In this document: positions 45,562 to 56,369 of the stretch, piece after piece
Layout: each line of letters opens with the position of its first letter
How positions within the stretch are numbered: position 1 is the stretch's first letter
NCBI GenBank assembly: GCA_023053545.1
Contig: JAKZAN010000078.1
Location: 62,001 to 126,000, forward strand
Length of the DNA stretch: 64,000 nucleotides
Direction of reading: 5' to 3'
DNA from: Lepidurus packardi
Taxonomy: Eukaryota > Arthropoda > Branchiopoda > Notostraca > Triopsidae
Notes under the pieces: generated by a model
What the model was told of the DNA's origin: nothing
The model's input: the letters and a program-made list of their open reading frames with translations, nothing else
The model's database searches: none
Translations under genes and position numbers: made by a program

Positions 45562-46086
45562 TTAACCTTTAAAAACTTTCTCTAAAGACACACCTCTTTG
45601 TTTAGCAATTGTATATGCACTTCTCATTTGAAGTAATGCATCAAAAGTTGCTTTAACAACGTTGTGTGGATTTGATGATCCTTGTGATTTTGAAAGTACA
45701 TCATGAACACCAACTGATTCAAGCACTGAACGAACAGCACCACCAGCGATAACTCCTGTACCATGAGAAGCTGGCATCAAGAAAACTCTTGCACCACCAA
45801 ATTTCCCTTTTTGTTCGTGCGGCACTGATTGACCACTTAGAGGAATCTTAACTAGATTTTTCTTAGCATCTTCCACCGCTTTAGCGATTGCTTCAGAAAC
45901 ATCTTTAGACTTCCCTAAACCGTGACCAACTACACCGTTCTCGTCCCCTACAACTACAATAGCAGAAAAGCCGAAAGCTCTACCACCTTTTGTAACTTTA
46001 GTCACACGATTTACACTTACCAAACGATCTTTAAGCTCAAGACCACTTGGTTTTACTATTTCTACGTTTTTGTATTTATGATACAT
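45562..46086 (-). CDS. rpsE: 30S ribosomal protein S5
   Basis: S5 (174 aa), important for decoding accuracy. It has [60 protein letters not shown] and [20 protein letters not shown]. All regions of a full-length S5 are present. Confidence 0.97.
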   Translation of the reverse strand: MYHKYKNVEIVKPSGLELKDRLVSVNRVTKVTKGGRAFGFSAIVVVGDENGVVGHGLGKSKDVSEAIAKAVEDAKKNLVKIPLSGQSVPHEQKGKFGGARVFLMPASHGTGVIAGGAVRSVLESVGVHDVLSKSQGSSNPHNVVKATFDALLQMRSAYTIAKQRGVSLEKVFKG

Positions 46087-46092
46087 AATATC

Positions 46093-46446
46093 TTAGAATT
46101 TAAGTCCGGCTGCTCTTGCGCCTTCCGCTAGTGATTGAATACGACCGTGGTATAAATATCCACCTCTATCGAAAGTAACGTTCTCAATTCCAGATTTAGT
46201 TGCTTTTTCTGCGATTAGTTTCCCAACTGCAGATGCAATTTCAACACTTGTTCCTTTTGAACCTACTTCTTTTTCTCTTGAAGATGCAGCCAACAAAGTT
46301 ACTCCGTTCACATCATCAATTAGTTGTGCGTAGATTTCTTTGTTACTTCTAAATACAGAAAGTCTTGGTTTAGCAGCAGTACCGCTTACAATCTTTCTGA
46401 TTCTGTACTTAATTCTCTGTCTTCTATCAGATTTACTTAATGACAT
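46093..46446 (-). CDS. rplR: 50S ribosomal protein L18
   Basis: L18 (117 aa) binds 5S rRNA. It has [40 protein letters not shown] and [20 protein letters not shown]. It lies 6 bases before rpsE. Confidence 0.97.
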   Translation of the reverse strand: MSLSKSDRRQRIKYRIRKIVSGTAAKPRLSVFRSNKEIYAQLIDDVNGVTLLAASSREKEVGSKGTSVEIASAVGKLIAEKATKSGIENVTFDRGGYLYHGRIQSLAEGARAAGLKF

Positions 46447-46458
46447 AATCTTTTATTT

Positions 46459-47001
46459 TTAAGCTGATTTACCTGCTTTTCTTCTTAATACTTCTCCAAC
46501 AAATTTCACACCTTTTCCTTTGTAAGGCTCAGGTTTCCTGAAATTTCTGATTTTAGCAGCTACTTGTCCAACAAGTTGCTTATCATATGAAGTTAACTTC
46601 ACAATTGGATTCTTTCCTTTTTCTGAAATCGTTTCAACGATCACTTCTGAAGCAACCTCCAACACGATATTATGCGAAAATCCAAGAGCTAAATCAAGCT
46701 TCTGTCCTTGGTTTGATGCTCTATAACCAACACCAACAAGTTCCAACTCTTTTGTCCAACCAGTTGCAACACCAACAATCATATTATTGATTAATGAGCG
46801 GTACAAACCGTGTTTTGCTCTTTGTTCTTTAAGATCTGAAGATCTTTCAACCAACACTTGTCCATCAGCAACTGTAATTGTTACATCTGAATATTCCTGT
46901 TTAAGCTGACCTAATTTTCCTTTTACGGTAATGATTCCTTCTGCAACATCTACTGTTACACCTGCTGGAATCGCCACTGGGTTTTTACCTATTCTTGACA
47001 T
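46459..47001 (-). CDS. rplF: 50S ribosomal protein L6
   Basis: L6 (180 aa), two similar domains: SRIGKNPVAIPAGVTVDVAE at the start and KIRNFRKPEPYKGKGVKFVG near the end, followed by EVLRRKAGKSA. Normal length and position. Confidence 0.97.
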   Translation of the reverse strand: MSRIGKNPVAIPAGVTVDVAEGIITVKGKLGQLKQEYSDVTITVADGQVLVERSSDLKEQRAKHGLYRSLINNMIVGVATGWTKELELVGVGYRASNQGQKLDLALGFSHNIVLEVASEVIVETISEKGKNPIVKLTSYDKQLVGQVAAKIRNFRKPEPYKGKGVKFVGEVLRRKAGKSA

Positions 47002-47016
47002 CCTTAAGTCTTTTTA

Positions 47017-47415
47017 TTAGTATACGTAACAGATTACTTCACCACCAACATTTGCTTGTTTAGCTTGCTTTCCAGTCATAAGACCTTTAGAAGTTGAAAC
47101 AATAGCAATACCTAAACCGTTAAGGATTCTAGGGATTTCGGTAGAACCTGCATACTTACGTAAACCCGGTTTACTAATTCTTTGTAGATCTTTGATTACT
47201 GGCTCCTTAGTATCTTTGTCATACTTTAGTGCAATTTTGATCGAACCTTGAACAGCGTTCTCCTCAAATTTGTAACTCAAGATATACCCTTGATCAAATA
47301 AGATCTTGGTAATTTCTTTTTTTAGATTTGAAGCAGGAATTTCCACTACTTTGTGGTTTGCTGCTACAGCGTTCCTGATTCTCGTCAGATAATCCGCAAT
47401 TGGATCTGTATACAT
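47017..47415 (-). CDS. rpsH: 30S ribosomal protein S8
   Basis: S8 (132 aa) binds the central domain of 16S rRNA and in other bacteria represses the spc operon. It begins [20 protein letters not shown] and has [20 protein letters not shown] and [21 protein letters not shown] 64-base gap separates it from rpsN. Confidence 0.97.
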   Translation of the reverse strand: MYTDPIADYLTRIRNAVAANHKVVEIPASNLKKEITKILFDQGYILSYKFEENAVQGSIKIALKYDKDTKEPVIKDLQRISKPGLRKYAGSTEIPRILNGLGIAIVSTSKGLMTGKQAKQANVGGEVICYVY

Positions 47416-47479
47416 AATTATTGATTTGCGGTTATGGTTTTCGCACTACACGAACCTGTAACCAATTTATACTAATTTA

Positions 47480-47749
47480 TTACCAGCTGGCTTTCTTAAC
47501 ACCAGGGATTAAACCGCTATTAGCCATCTCACGGAATGTTACACGTGATAGACCAAATTGACGCATATAACCTCTAGGTCTTCCTGTTAATTTGCAACGA
47601 TTGTGCATTCTAACTGGAGAAGCGTTTTTCGGTAATTTTTGCAAACCTACGAAATCTCCAGCTTCTATCAAAGCCTTTCTTTTCTCAGCATACTTTTCTA
47701 CCGTTTTAGCTCTTTTCACCTCACGGGCTTTCATTGATTCTTTAGCCAT
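47480..47749 (-). CDS. rpsN: 30S ribosomal protein S14, long C-minus type
   Basis: S14 of 89 residues, the long form without the CXXC-CXXC zinc knuckle (a single Cys, in [20 protein letters not shown]). The C-terminal half [20 protein letters not shown] is typical. It lies 3 bases behind rplE. Confidence 0.96.
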   Translation of the reverse strand: MAKESMKAREVKRAKTVEKYAEKRKALIEAGDFVGLQKLPKNASPVRMHNRCKLTGRPRGYMRQFGLSRVTFREMANSGLIPGVKKASW

Positions 47750-47752
47750 GTC

Positions 47753-48304
47753 TTAATTCTTTTTAAAAGGTAAACCTAATTCAGCCAATAATGATTTTGC
47801 TTCTTTATCAGTCTGAGCACTAGTCACAAACGTGATGTCCATACCAGAAATTTTGTTCACTTTATCAATGTCAATTTCTGGAAAAATGATCTGCTCAAGA
47901 ACCCCTAAGTTATAATTTCCGCGGCCATCAAAACCTGTAGCTTTAATCCCACTAAAATCTCTAACTCGTGGCAAAGCTGAAGTAATCAACCTGTCCAAGA
48001 ACTCATACATTCTGTCACCTCTTAAAGTAACTTTAGCACCAATCGGCATTCCTTTTCTCAATTTGAAAGACGCAACGTCTTTCTTAGAGATTGTAGAAAC
48101 TGCTTTTTGACCAGTAATTTTTGTCAACTCATCAACCGCATAGTCAATAAGTTTTTTGTCGGATACAGCAGCACCAACACCACGGCTCAAAACGATTTTT
48201 TCAAGTTTTGGAACTTGCATTACGTTTTTGAATCCGAACTCTTCTTTTAATGCAGGAACAACTCGGTTCCTGTATTCGTCTTTTAGTCTAGGTATATAAG
48301 CCAT
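47753..48304 (-). CDS. rplE: 50S ribosomal protein L5
   Basis: L5 (183 aa from the ATG at 48304; an in-frame GTG precedes it at 48307). It contacts 5S rRNA and the P-site tRNA. Features are [40 protein letters not shown] and [20 protein letters not shown]. It starts 2 bases behind the rplX stop. Confidence 0.97.
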   Translation of the reverse strand: MAYIPRLKDEYRNRVVPALKEEFGFKNVMQVPKLEKIVLSRGVGAAVSDKKLIDYAVDELTKITGQKAVSTISKKDVASFKLRKGMPIGAKVTLRGDRMYEFLDRLITSALPRVRDFSGIKATGFDGRGNYNLGVLEQIIFPEIDIDKVNKISGMDITFVTSAQTDKEAKSLLAELGLPFKKN

Positions 48305-48306
48305 CA

Positions 48307-48621
48307 CTATAGTACTTGATTAGATTTTTTTGAAAATCTCACTTTCTTATCTCCTTCTGTTCTGATCCCTACGCGAGTAGCCGATTTAGTTTTCGGGTCG
48401 ATTAGAGACAAGTTAGAGATATGAATTGGAGCTTCTTTCTTCACGATTCCACCTTGAGGGTTTTTAGCACTAGGTTTCGTGTGTTTAGAAACCATGTTTA
48501 CGCCTTCAACGATCGCTTTGTTTTTGTCGATGTAGACACGAGAAACTTTACCTTCTAAACCTTTATGGTCTCCGGCAATGACTCTTACTGTGTCACCTGA
48601 TTTTATTTTTAGCTTTATCAT
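48307..48621 (-). CDS. rplX: 50S ribosomal protein L24
   Basis: L24 (104 aa), an assembly initiator with a KOW motif ([20 protein letters not shown]), then [20 protein letters not shown] and a basic end. Normal length. Confidence 0.97.
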   Translation of the reverse strand: MIKLKIKSGDTVRVIAGDHKGLEGKVSRVYIDKNKAIVEGVNMVSKHTKPSAKNPQGGIVKKEAPIHISNLSLIDPKTKSATRVGIRTEGDKKVRFSKKSNQVL

Positions 48622-48632
48622 CTGAAAAATAA

Positions 48633-49001
48633 TTAAAGCACTTCTGGTGCTAATGATACAATTTTCATGAATTGTCTTTCACGAAGTTCTCTTGCTACTG
48701 GACCAAAAACACGAGTTCCTCTCATTTCCCCTGCTGCATTCAAAAGAACACAAGCATTATCATCGAAACGGATATAAGAACCATCGGCTCTTCTTACTTC
48801 TTTTTTGGTACGTACAACCACTGCAGTCGAAACCGCTCCTTTTTTAACGTTTCCGTTTGGAGCTGCATCTTTAATAGAAACTACAATTTTATCACCAACA
48901 GAGGCATACCTTCTTTTGGTACCTCCCAAAACGCGGATTGTTAAAACTTCCTTTGCTCCGGTGTTGTCTGCTACTTTTAGTCTTGATTCCTGTTGTACCA
49001 T
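48633..49001 (-). CDS. rplN: 50S ribosomal protein L14
   Basis: L14 (122 aa): [40 protein letters not shown] and [20 protein letters not shown], then FGPVARELR. It ends 3 bases before the rpsQ frame in the usual order. Confidence 0.98.
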   Translation of the reverse strand: MVQQESRLKVADNTGAKEVLTIRVLGGTKRRYASVGDKIVVSIKDAAPNGNVKKGAVSTAVVVRTKKEVRRADGSYIRFDDNACVLLNAAGEMRGTRVFGPVARELRERQFMKIVSLAPEVL

Positions 49002-49003
49002 AA

Positions 49004-49264
49004 TTATTTAGCTCTTTCAATGATTTCAACTAACCTCCAACATTTGGTTTTGCTTAAAGGACGCGTTTCGCTAATCCTTACAGTATCTCCAATATTACAG
49101 TCGTTTGTTTCGTCGTGCGCATGATACTTTTTAGTTTTCAATACGAACTTACCGTATAATGGGTGTTTTACTTTACGAACTTCAGCTACTACAATGGATT
49201 TATCCATTTTATCTGAAGTTACAACACCGATTCTTTCTTTTCTTAAATTTCTTTTTTCTTCCAT
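49004..49264 (-). CDS. rpsQ: 30S ribosomal protein S17
   Basis: S17 (86 aa), OB-fold: [20 protein letters not shown] and [20 protein letters not shown], then [20 protein letters not shown]. Complete and in the usual place. Confidence 0.97.
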   Translation of the reverse strand: MEEKRNLRKERIGVVTSDKMDKSIVVAEVRKVKHPLYGKFVLKTKKYHAHDETNDCNIGDTVRISETRPLSKTKCWRLVEIIERAK

Positions 49265-49276
49265 CTTTCAGCAGAA

Positions 49277-49468
49277 TTATTGTTGCTCTCTTTTGCTTAG
49301 TTCTGTAGCCAGTCTTGCAACTGTTCTTCTAACCGCTCTAATTTGCAATGGGTTCTCGATTGGAGAAATTGCATGTGCCATTTTTAGATCTGTATAGGTC
49401 TTCTTAGTTTGCCTAAGTTTCTCTTGCAACTCAGCTGCAGAAAGATTTATTATTTCTGATTGTTTCAT
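49277..49468 (-). CDS. rpmC: 50S ribosomal protein L29
   Basis: L29 (63 aa), two helices: SEIINLSAAELQEKLRQTKK and IENPLQIRAVRRTVARLATE. It lies next to the tunnel exit in the ribosome. Normal length. Confidence 0.96.
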   Translation of the reverse strand: MKQSEIINLSAAELQEKLRQTKKTYTDLKMAHAISPIENPLQIRAVRRTVARLATELSKREQQ

Positions 49469-49481
49469 AATAGTATATTAA

Positions 49482-49907
49482 TTATGCTTCGAAATCTCTT
49501 GCAATGACGAATTTAGTTTTAACTGGTAGTTTCTGTGCTGCTAGACGCAATGCCTCTTTAGCAACTGATAATGGAACACCACCAACTTCAAACATAATTC
49601 TTCCTGGTTTAACAACGGCAGCCCAATATTCAACGGCACCCTTACCTTTACCCATACGTACCTCAAGAGGCTTCTTAGTGATCGGCTTATCCGGGAATAT
49701 TTTGATCCAAAGCTGACCTTCCCTTTTCATAAAACGAGTAGCTGCAATACGCGCTGCTTCGATTTGTCGGGAAGTTAAAAACATTCCGTCTTCATGTACA
49801 GATTTGATTCCGAACATTCCGTTAGAAAGTTCATGTCCTCTTTGGGCATTTCCTTTCATTCTACCTTTTTGTACCTTACGGTATTTAGTCCTTTTAGGCT
49901 GTAACAT
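49482..49907 (-). CDS. rplP: 50S ribosomal protein L16
   Basis: L16 (141 aa): [60 protein letters not shown] and [14 protein letters not shown]. It is involved in tRNA positioning at the A site. Complete. Confidence 0.98.
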   Translation of the reverse strand: MLQPKRTKYRKVQKGRMKGNAQRGHELSNGMFGIKSVHEDGMFLTSRQIEAARIAATRFMKREGQLWIKIFPDKPITKKPLEVRMGKGKGAVEYWAAVVKPGRIMFEVGGVPLSVAKEALRLAAQKLPVKTKFVIARDFEA

Positions 49908-49926
49908 TTTTCTTTAATTTAAATAA

Positions 49927-50691
49927 TTACTTTCTTTTTCGGGCTTCTGGTTTGCGATCCTTATTAAAAGGCTTTCTGTCTCCTCTTGGAGCATCACGCT
50001 TGTCTCTATCTCCACCGGCGCCAGACTGTTTTTTGTCCATGCCTACTAAAGGAGAAAGATCTCTCTTTCCATAAACCTCACCTTTCATGATCCACACTTT
50101 GATTCCCATTCTACCATAAGTAGTATGTGCCTCAGCAAGTGCATAATCAATATCGGCTCTGAAAGTTGACAAAGGAATCCTTCCTTCTTTGAAACCTTCC
50201 GAACGCGCCATCTCAGCACCGTTCAAACGACCAGAGATAAGCACTTTAATCCCTTCAGCATTCATACGCATTGAAGCTGCAATTGCCATTTTAATTGCTC
50301 TTCTGTATGAAATTCTGCTTTCGATCTGACGTGCAATACTTGTCGCAACTAGATAAGCATCTAATTCAGGTCTTTTGATTTCAAAGATGTTGATTTGAAC
50401 TTCCTTGTCAGTGATTTTCTTAAGCTCTTCTTTCAACTTGTCTACCTCCTGGCCGCCTTTCCCGATAATGATACCTGGTCTTGCAGTGGTGATAGTAACG
50501 GTTACAAGTTTCAAAGTTCTCTCAATGATCACTTTTGATACACTAGCTTTTGATAAACGAGCATGGATATACTTTCTGATTTTGTGATCTTCGGCCAATT
50601 TATCACCGTAGTCATTACCACCATACCAGTTTGAATCCCATCCTCTGATGATACCAAGGCGATTTCCAATTGGATTTGTCTTCTGTCCCAT
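49927..50691 (-). CDS. rpsC: 30S ribosomal protein S3 with extended basic tail
   Basis: S3 (254 aa), mRNA entry-channel protein. It begins [20 protein letters not shown], with the KH motif region [20 protein letters not shown] and [20 protein letters not shown]. The last 30 or so residues form a low-complexity Lys/Arg/Asp tail ([20 protein letters not shown]), longer than in E. coli S3. Such tails occur in flavobacterial S3 proteins. Confidence 0.97.
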   Translation of the reverse strand: MGQKTNPIGNRLGIIRGWDSNWYGGNDYGDKLAEDHKIRKYIHARLSKASVSKVIIERTLKLVTVTITTARPGIIIGKGGQEVDKLKEELKKITDKEVQINIFEIKRPELDAYLVATSIARQIESRISYRRAIKMAIAASMRMNAEGIKVLISGRLNGAEMARSEGFKEGRIPLSTFRADIDYALAEAHTTYGRMGIKVWIMKGEVYGKRDLSPLVGMDKKQSGAGGDRDKRDAPRGDRKPFNKDRKPEARKRK

Positions 50692-50692
50692 A

Positions 50693-51109
50693 CTATTTAT
50701 TAATTGCTTCTGTGTTATTAATAGCGCCCAATACGATTGTTACGTGGTTTGAACGTTTTCTGATTCTGTGTGCGCGACCTTGTGGAGCTGGACGAAGTCT
50801 TTTCAACATCATTCCACCGTCAACACGGATCTCTTTTACAATTAAGCCTGCTTCTTCCATATTAGCTTCTGCATTCTTTGCTTGCCAGTTGGCGATAGCT
50901 GATAACAAAAGTTTCTCTAATTTTCTTGAAGCTTCTTTAGAGCTAAATCTTAAAATATTTAGTGCTCTTTCCACTTTCTGACCTCTTACCAAGTCCGCTA
51001 CTAAGCGCATTTTTCTAGGTGAAGTAGGGCAGTTATTCAATTTTGCGAAAGCAATCTGCTTGTTAGCTTCTTTGATGCCTTCGGCTCTTTCTCTTTTACG
51101 AACTCCCAT
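50693..51109 (-). CDS. rplV: 50S ribosomal protein L22
   Basis: L22 (138 aa), tunnel protein: [40 protein letters not shown] and [20 protein letters not shown] with the beta-hairpin. It lies 1 base before the rpsC frame. Confidence 0.97.
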   Translation of the reverse strand: MGVRKRERAEGIKEANKQIAFAKLNNCPTSPRKMRLVADLVRGQKVERALNILRFSSKEASRKLEKLLLSAIANWQAKNAEANMEEAGLIVKEIRVDGGMMLKRLRPAPQGRAHRIRKRSNHVTIVLGAINNTEAINK

Positions 51110-51115
51110 TGCTTC

Positions 51116-51394
51116 TTATTTTTTACCTTTGTTTTTTGCTCCAGCGTGACCTCTAAAAGATCTAGTTGGCGAAAATTCTCCTAATTTGTGACCTACCATG
51201 TTTTCTGTTACGTAAACAGGTACAAACTGTCGTCCGTTATGAACTGCGATAGTCTGTCCAACGAAATCTGGGGTAATCATTGAAGCTCTAGACCAAGTCT
51301 TTACTACTCCTTTGTTACCTTTTTCGATATTTTCCTGAACTTTTTTGTCTAACTTATAGTGTACAAAAGGTCCTTTTTTTAATGAACGTGCCAT
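51116..51394 (-). CDS. rpsS: 30S ribosomal protein S19
   Basis: S19 (92 aa): [40 protein letters not shown] and [20 protein letters not shown]. Complete, six bases before rplV. Confidence 0.98.
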   Translation of the reverse strand: MARSLKKGPFVHYKLDKKVQENIEKGNKGVVKTWSRASMITPDFVGQTIAVHNGRQFVPVYVTENMVGHKLGEFSPTRSFRGHAGAKNKGKK

Positions 51395-51400
51395 ATCTTA

Positions 51401-52225
51401 TTATTTCTTTCTGCGTTCTACAATATACTTGTTGCTCGGGTTTACTTTAGAACGGGTTCTGTACCCTTTCGCTGGTATACCTTTTCTTGAACGCGGATGT
51501 CCACCAGATGAACGACCTTCACCACCACCCATTGGGTGATCGACAGGGTTCATTGCAACAGGCCTTGTTCTAGGTCGTCTTCCTAACCATCTTGTTCTAC
51601 CAGCCTTACCTGATACGATCAATTGGTGATCAGAGTTTGAAACTGCTCCAATTGTAGCCGAACATGTCAACAAGATCAATCTTGTTTCTCCTGAAGGCAT
51701 TTTAATTGTAGCATATTTACCATCTCTTGCCATTAATTGCGCAAACGTACCTGCTGAACGAGCGATAACCGCTCCTTGACCTGGACGTAATTCAATACAT
51801 GAAATTACAGTTCCTAGTGGAATTTTGCTTAATGGAAGTGTATTACCAATTTCTGGTTGAGCGTCAGCACCAGAAACTAATTTCTGACCAACTTTCAATC
51901 CATTTTGAGCGATAATATATGTTTTCTCTCCATCAGCATATGCTAATAGAGCGATAAACGCAGTACGATTTGGATCATATTCAATTGATTTAACTGAAGC
52001 TGGAATACCATCTTTAGTTCTTTTAAAATCAATGATACGATATCTCTGCTTGTGACCACCACCCGTATAACGCATGGTCATCTTTCCTTGACTATTTCTA
52101 CCTCCAGAGTTTTTTATCGGCGCTATCAAAGAGCGTTCCGGCTTATCAGTTGTAATAGCGTCAAAACTATTCACAACTCTAAATCGCTGACCCGGGGTAA
52201 TAGGTTTTAATTTTCTTACTGACAT
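51401..52225 (-). CDS. rplB: 50S ribosomal protein L2
   Basis: L2 (274 aa), needed for subunit joining and peptidyl transfer: [40 protein letters not shown] and the conserved [20 protein letters not shown] near the C-terminus with its functional His. Complete. Confidence 0.98.
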   Translation of the reverse strand: MSVRKLKPITPGQRFRVVNSFDAITTDKPERSLIAPIKNSGGRNSQGKMTMRYTGGGHKQRYRIIDFKRTKDGIPASVKSIEYDPNRTAFIALLAYADGEKTYIIAQNGLKVGQKLVSGADAQPEIGNTLPLSKIPLGTVISCIELRPGQGAVIARSAGTFAQLMARDGKYATIKMPSGETRLILLTCSATIGAVSNSDHQLIVSGKAGRTRWLGRRPRTRPVAMNPVDHPMGGGEGRSSGGHPRSRKGIPAKGYRTRSKVNPSNKYIVERRKK

Positions 52226-52230
52226 CTGTC

Positions 52231-52527
52231 TTAATTACTGATATTGTTGTAAAAATCTATTGTTTCTCCTTCTTGTACTTGTACAATTGCTTTCTTATAA
52301 GCATTTGTCTTTCCACTGATCATACCACTTTTCGTGAATTTGGTCGTTCTATCCGGACGTACGTTCATCGTATTGACATTTACAATTGTAACATTGTAAG
52401 CAGCCTCAACAGCGTTCTTAATCTGAACTTTGTTTGCCTTTTTATCAACAACGAACCCGAAGCGGTTTGACACTTCACTTTGTTTGGTTACTTTCTCAGT
52501 AATGATAGGTTTTATTATGATACTCAT
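52231..52527 (-). CDS. rplW: 50S ribosomal protein L23
   Basis: L23 (98 aa), docking site for trigger factor and SRP at the tunnel exit: [40 protein letters not shown] and [18 protein letters not shown]. Complete. Confidence 0.97.
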   Translation of the reverse strand: MSIIIKPIITEKVTKQSEVSNRFGFVVDKKANKVQIKNAVEAAYNVTIVNVNTMNVRPDRTTKFTKSGMISGKTNAYKKAIVQVQEGETIDFYNNISN

Positions 52528-52533
52528 TGCCTA

Positions 52534-53163
52534 CTATTTGCTTAAATTTTCTTCGATTACCCCTAATGAACCTTCTAAAAGTACTAAATTATTAGCATTT
52601 AAAATGGCGTAAGTACTTAATTCCAAGGCACTTACAACGCTAGAGCCTTTCAAATTACGTGACGACAAATATACATTTTTATTTGAATCACCCAACACAA
52701 ATAGAGATTTTTTATTGTCTAACCCCAACCCTTTCAAAACGTTAATGAAATTTTTGGTGTTTGGTGTGTCAAAAGTAAAGTCTTCTAAAACGATTAAATT
52801 TGATTCTTTTGCTTTAATAGAAAACGCTGATTTTCTAGCAAGACGCTTCAAACTTTTGTTTAATTTGAAAGAATAGCTTCTTGGTCTTGGACCAAAAACT
52901 GTACCCCCACCTTTAAACAAAGGATTCTTTGCACTACCCGCACGAGCAGTACCTGTACCTTTTTGCTTTTTGATTTTACGTGTAGATCCCGCAACTTCAG
53001 CTCTTTCTTTAGCTTTGTGCGTTCCTTGTCTTTGGTTAGCCAAGTACTGTTTTACATCCAGGTATACTGCATGGTTATTTGGCTCTATCGCGAATACTGA
53101 ATCAGGAAGATTAACAGTCCTGCCAGTTTCTTTTCCGGTGATATTTAAAACTTTAACTTCCAT
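52534..53163 (-). CDS. rplD: 50S ribosomal protein L4
   Basis: L4 (209 aa), tunnel constriction protein: KQYLANQRQGTHKAKERAEV, the tunnel loop KKQKGTGTARAGSAKNPLFK and GGTVFGPRPRSYSFKLNKSL. Its ATG overlaps the last base of the rplC stop codon. In other bacteria L4 represses the S10 operon. Confidence 0.97.
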   Translation of the reverse strand: MEVKVLNITGKETGRTVNLPDSVFAIEPNNHAVYLDVKQYLANQRQGTHKAKERAEVAGSTRKIKKQKGTGTARAGSAKNPLFKGGGTVFGPRPRSYSFKLNKSLKRLARKSAFSIKAKESNLIVLEDFTFDTPNTKNFINVLKGLGLDNKKSLFVLGDSNKNVYLSSRNLKGSSVVSALELSTYAILNANNLVLLEGSLGVIEENLSK

Positions 53164-53778
53164 TACTTCTGAATGATTACGTAAGAGTTATTGTGTCCTG
53201 GAACTGCGCCTTTAATGACGATCAAGTTCTTTTCTGGAACTACTTTCAATACTCTTAGATTTTGTACTTTCACACTGTCGCCTCCCATTCTACCTGCCAT
53301 GCGCATTCCTTTGAATACACGTGATGGGTAAGATGATGCTCCAACTGAACCTGGTGCTCTCAAACGGTTGTGCTGACCATGTGTTGCTTGTCCAACACCA
53401 CCAAAACCGTGACGTTTAACAACACCTTGGAAACCTTTACCTTTTGATGTACCTTGAACATCTACAAATTCTCCTTCTGTAAAAACATCAACTGTTAATA
53501 CATCACCTAATTTGTGTTCGTTTTCAAACTGGAATTCAACGACTTTTTTCTTAGCAACAGTCCCCCGCTTTTTTCGCGTGCCCAAGAGCAGCTTTCGTGC
53601 AATGTTTCTCGTTTTTGTCATCGAAACCAAGTTGCAACGCTTCATACCCGTCGACCTCTTTGGTTCTGACTTGGGTAACAACGCATGGTCCTGCTTCAAT
53701 AACGGTACATGGAACGTTTTTTCCATTCTCGTCAAAGATGCTGGTCATGCCGATTTTTCTACCAATTAACCCAGACAT
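53163..53778 (-). pseudogene. rplC: 50S ribosomal protein L3 gene with a +1 frameshift (probable sequencing error)
   Basis: L3 lines the peptidyl-transferase centre and is essential. The first part (from the ATG at 53778: [20 protein letters not shown]) runs to a stop shortly after [10 protein letters not shown]. The rest continues in another frame, from about [10 protein letters not shown] to the normal end [12 protein letters not shown], with [20 protein letters not shown] between. The break lies at a run of five G on the minus strand (53562-53566); with four G the frame is continuous. Total length is 205 codons plus one base. An essential single-copy gene in an intact operon makes a homopolymer error the likeliest cause. 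Confidence 0.93.
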
Positions 53779-53836
53779 AAATATTAATTTAATTATTAAA
53801 TTCTTCTTTTTTTTGTAGCACTTAGACAAAAGGAAT

Positions 53837-53862
53837 GAGCGTCAAAATAAATTCTGACACTC
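53837..53862 (-). promoter_or_regulatory. Hairpin between rpsJ and rplC
   Basis: On the minus strand GAGTGTCA and TGACGCTC form an 8-base stem (one G-U pair) with a 10-base loop, in the 107-base gap between rpsJ and rplC, the largest within the S10 part. It could be an RNA control site such as an L4-type leader or an attenuator, or protect the message end. No T run directly follows, so it is not a standard terminator. Confidence 0.35.
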
Positions 53863-53885
53863 AATCTCTTTTATTAAGCTATTTA

Positions 53886-54191
53886 TCACACTTTGATCTC
53901 AACTTCAACACCACTTGGCAACTCTAATTTCATTAGAGCGTCGATAGTTTTTGAAGATGAAGAGTAAATATCAATAAGTCTTTTATAAGACATTACTTCA
54001 AATTGCTCTCTTGATTTTTTGTTTACGTGCGGTGAACGCAGTACAGTAAAAATCTTTTTGTGTGTAGGCAACGGAATTGGTCCTGTAACCACCGCACCTG
54101 TACTTTTTACAGTTTTTACAATCTTCTCAGATGATTTATCAACCAACATGTGATCGTAAGATTTCAGTTTTATTCTGATTTTTTGACTCAT
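53886..54191 (-). CDS. rpsJ: 30S ribosomal protein S10
   Basis: S10 (101 aa), also NusE in antitermination: [40 protein letters not shown] and [20 protein letters not shown]. It lies 11 bases behind fusA, linking the str and S10 parts into one cluster. Confidence 0.98.
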   Translation of the reverse strand: MSQKIRIKLKSYDHMLVDKSSEKIVKTVKSTGAVVTGPIPLPTHKKIFTVLRSPHVNKKSREQFEVMSYKRLIDIYSSSSKTIDALMKLELPSGVEVEIKV

Positions 54192-54202
54192 TTTCTTTTG
54201 AA

Positions 54203-56359
54203 TTAAGCGGTTCCTTTAGCTTTTTTAATAACTGCTTCTGAAATATTAGAAGGCGTTTCAGCATAGTGAGAAAACTCCATCGTTGAAGTAGCTCTACCTG
54301 AAGACAATGTTCTTAATGTTGTTACATAACCGAACATTTCAGACAAAGGCACATCAGCTTTAATTGTTTTAGCACCATTTCTGTCACCCATATCATTCAC
54401 CTGACCTCTACGACGGTTGATATCACCTACGATATCTCCCATGTTTTCTTCTGGTGTGATTACTTCCATTTTCATGATTGGCTCAAGAATTACAGCTCCA
54501 GCAGCTTTAGCCACTTCTTTGTAACCCATTTTAGCCGCTAGTTCAAATGAAAGAGCATCTGAATCGACTGGGTGGAAAGATCCGTCCAGTAAAGTTACTT
54601 TCAAGCTATCCACTTGGTATCCTGCAAGAGGACCTTGTTTCATAGCTTCTCTGAACCCTTTTTCAACAGAAGGAATATATTCTTTTGGAACGTTACCACC
54701 TTTAACCGCGTTTACGAACTGCAATCCAACTGGCACTTTACCGTCAACTTCATCTGCTGGCTCTAGTACAAATACGATATCACCGAATTTACCACGACCA
54801 CCTGATTGTTTCTTGTAAGTTTCTCTATGTTGTGCTTTCTTAGTAAATGCTTCTTTGTATTCAACTTGAGGCTCACCTTGATTTACTTCAACTTTGAATT
54901 CACGTTTCATTCTATCAACTAGGATATCCAAGTGAAGCTCACCCATACCTGAGATAATAGTTTGTCCAGAGGCTTCATCTGTTCTAACAGTAAATGTCGG
55001 ATCTTCTTCAGCTAATTTAGCCAAAGCCATACCCATTTTATCTACGTCAGCCTTAGTTTTAGGCTCAATTGCAATACCGATTACTGGCGCAGGGAATTTC
55101 ATTGACTCAAGAATAATTGGGTGTTTTTCATCACACAATGTATCTCCAGTTTTGATATCCTTAAATCCAACAGCAGCTCCAATATCTCCAGCCTCAATAT
55201 ATTCGATTGGATTTTGCTTATTAGCGTGCATTTGGTAGATACGAGAAATTCTTTCTTTATTTCCAGAACGCGTGTTTAAAACATACGAACCTGCTTCTAA
55301 ACGTCCTGAATAAGCACGGAAGAAAGCCAAACGACCTACGAATGGGTCAGTAGCAATCTTAAAAGCTAAAGCAGCGAATGGCTCTTTAACGTCTGGCTTA
55401 CGCAAGATTTTTGTTTGATCTTCTTCTAATAAATCAGCATCATCAGGGTGAATTCCTTCGATACCTTCTTTATCCATTGGAGATGGCAAGTATTTACATA
55501 CAGCATCTAGCATGAATTGAACGCCTTTGTTTTTGAAAGATGAACCAGCAATCATAGGAATGATAGCCATATCCATTACAGCAGCTCGTAGAGCGACGTT
55601 AATTTCTTCTTCCGTAATTGATTCCGGATCTTCCATGTATTTATCAAGCAAGTTCTCATCATAATCAGCAACCGCTTCAATAAGAATTGATCTGTACTCT
55701 TTTACCTCTTCAAGCATATCCTCTGGAATTGCAACAACCTCATAGGTAGCTCCCATTCCAGCATCATCCCAAACAATAGCTTGGTTTCTTACCAAATCCA
55801 CAACGCCCTTGAAATCATTTTCTTCACCGATTGGCAAAGTGATCGCAACTGCATTTGATTTCAACATATCTCTAACTTGCTGACAAACCATCAAAAAGTT
55901 AGAACCTTGTCTGTCCATTTTATTAACGAAACCAATACGTGGCACTCTGTACTGATCTGCTAGTCGCCAGTTAGTTTCTGATTGTGGCTCAACACCATCA
56001 ACAGCACTAAATAAGAAAACCAAACCGTCAAGAACACGCAAAGAACGGTTTACTTCAACTGTAAAGTCAACGTGTCCTGGTGTATCAATAATATTAAAGT
56101 GATAAGGCAATGTTTCAGGTAAAACTTTACCTTGAGTTGTTGGAAAATTCCATTCACAAGTAGTAGCCGCAGAAGTAATTGTAATACCTCTTTCTTGCTC
56201 TTGTGCCATCCAGTCCATTGTTGCAGCACCATCGTGCACTTCACCAATTTTGTGTGATTTTCCAGTATAGAATAATATACGCTCAGTTGTTGTTGTTTTA
56301 CCAGCATCAATGTGAGCAGCAATTCCTATGTTTCTTGTATATTTAAGTTCTCTAGCCAT
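54203..56359 (-). CDS. fusA: Elongation factor G
   Basis: Translocation GTPase (718 aa). G-domain motifs: [20 protein letters not shown], the switch region [40 protein letters not shown] and NKMDRQG. Domain III-V features include [20 protein letters not shown] and [20 protein letters not shown]. Length and order are normal. It lies between rpsG and rpsJ. Confidence 0.98.
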   Translation of the reverse strand: MARELKYTRNIGIAAHIDAGKTTTTERILFYTGKSHKIGEVHDGAATMDWMAQEQERGITITSAATTCEWNFPTTQGKVLPETLPYHFNIIDTPGHVDFTVEVNRSLRVLDGLVFLFSAVDGVEPQSETNWRLADQYRVPRIGFVNKMDRQGSNFLMVCQQVRDMLKSNAVAITLPIGEENDFKGVVDLVRNQAIVWDDAGMGATYEVVAIPEDMLEEVKEYRSILIEAVADYDENLLDKYMEDPESITEEEINVALRAAVMDMAIIPMIAGSSFKNKGVQFMLDAVCKYLPSPMDKEGIEGIHPDDADLLEEDQTKILRKPDVKEPFAALAFKIATDPFVGRLAFFRAYSGRLEAGSYVLNTRSGNKERISRIYQMHANKQNPIEYIEAGDIGAAVGFKDIKTGDTLCDEKHPIILESMKFPAPVIGIAIEPKTKADVDKMGMALAKLAEEDPTFTVRTDEASGQTIISGMGELHLDILVDRMKREFKVEVNQGEPQVEYKEAFTKKAQHRETYKKQSGGRGKFGDIVFVLEPADEVDGKVPVGLQFVNAVKGGNVPKEYIPSVEKGFREAMKQGPLAGYQVDSLKVTLLDGSFHPVDSDALSFELAAKMGYKEVAKAAGAVILEPIMKMEVITPEENMGDIVGDINRRRGQVNDMGDRNGAKTIKADVPLSEMFGYVTTLRTLSSGRATSTMEFSHYAETPSNISEAVIKKAKGTA

Positions 56360-56369
56360 TTCTTAAGAA

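Noticed and set aside
53551..53577. Programmed ribosomal frameshift in rplC
   Set aside because: A -1 slippery heptamer in the correct frame is absent, a +1 shift would be needed, L3 is not known to be recoded, and rpsG shows the same kind of homopolymer change twice.
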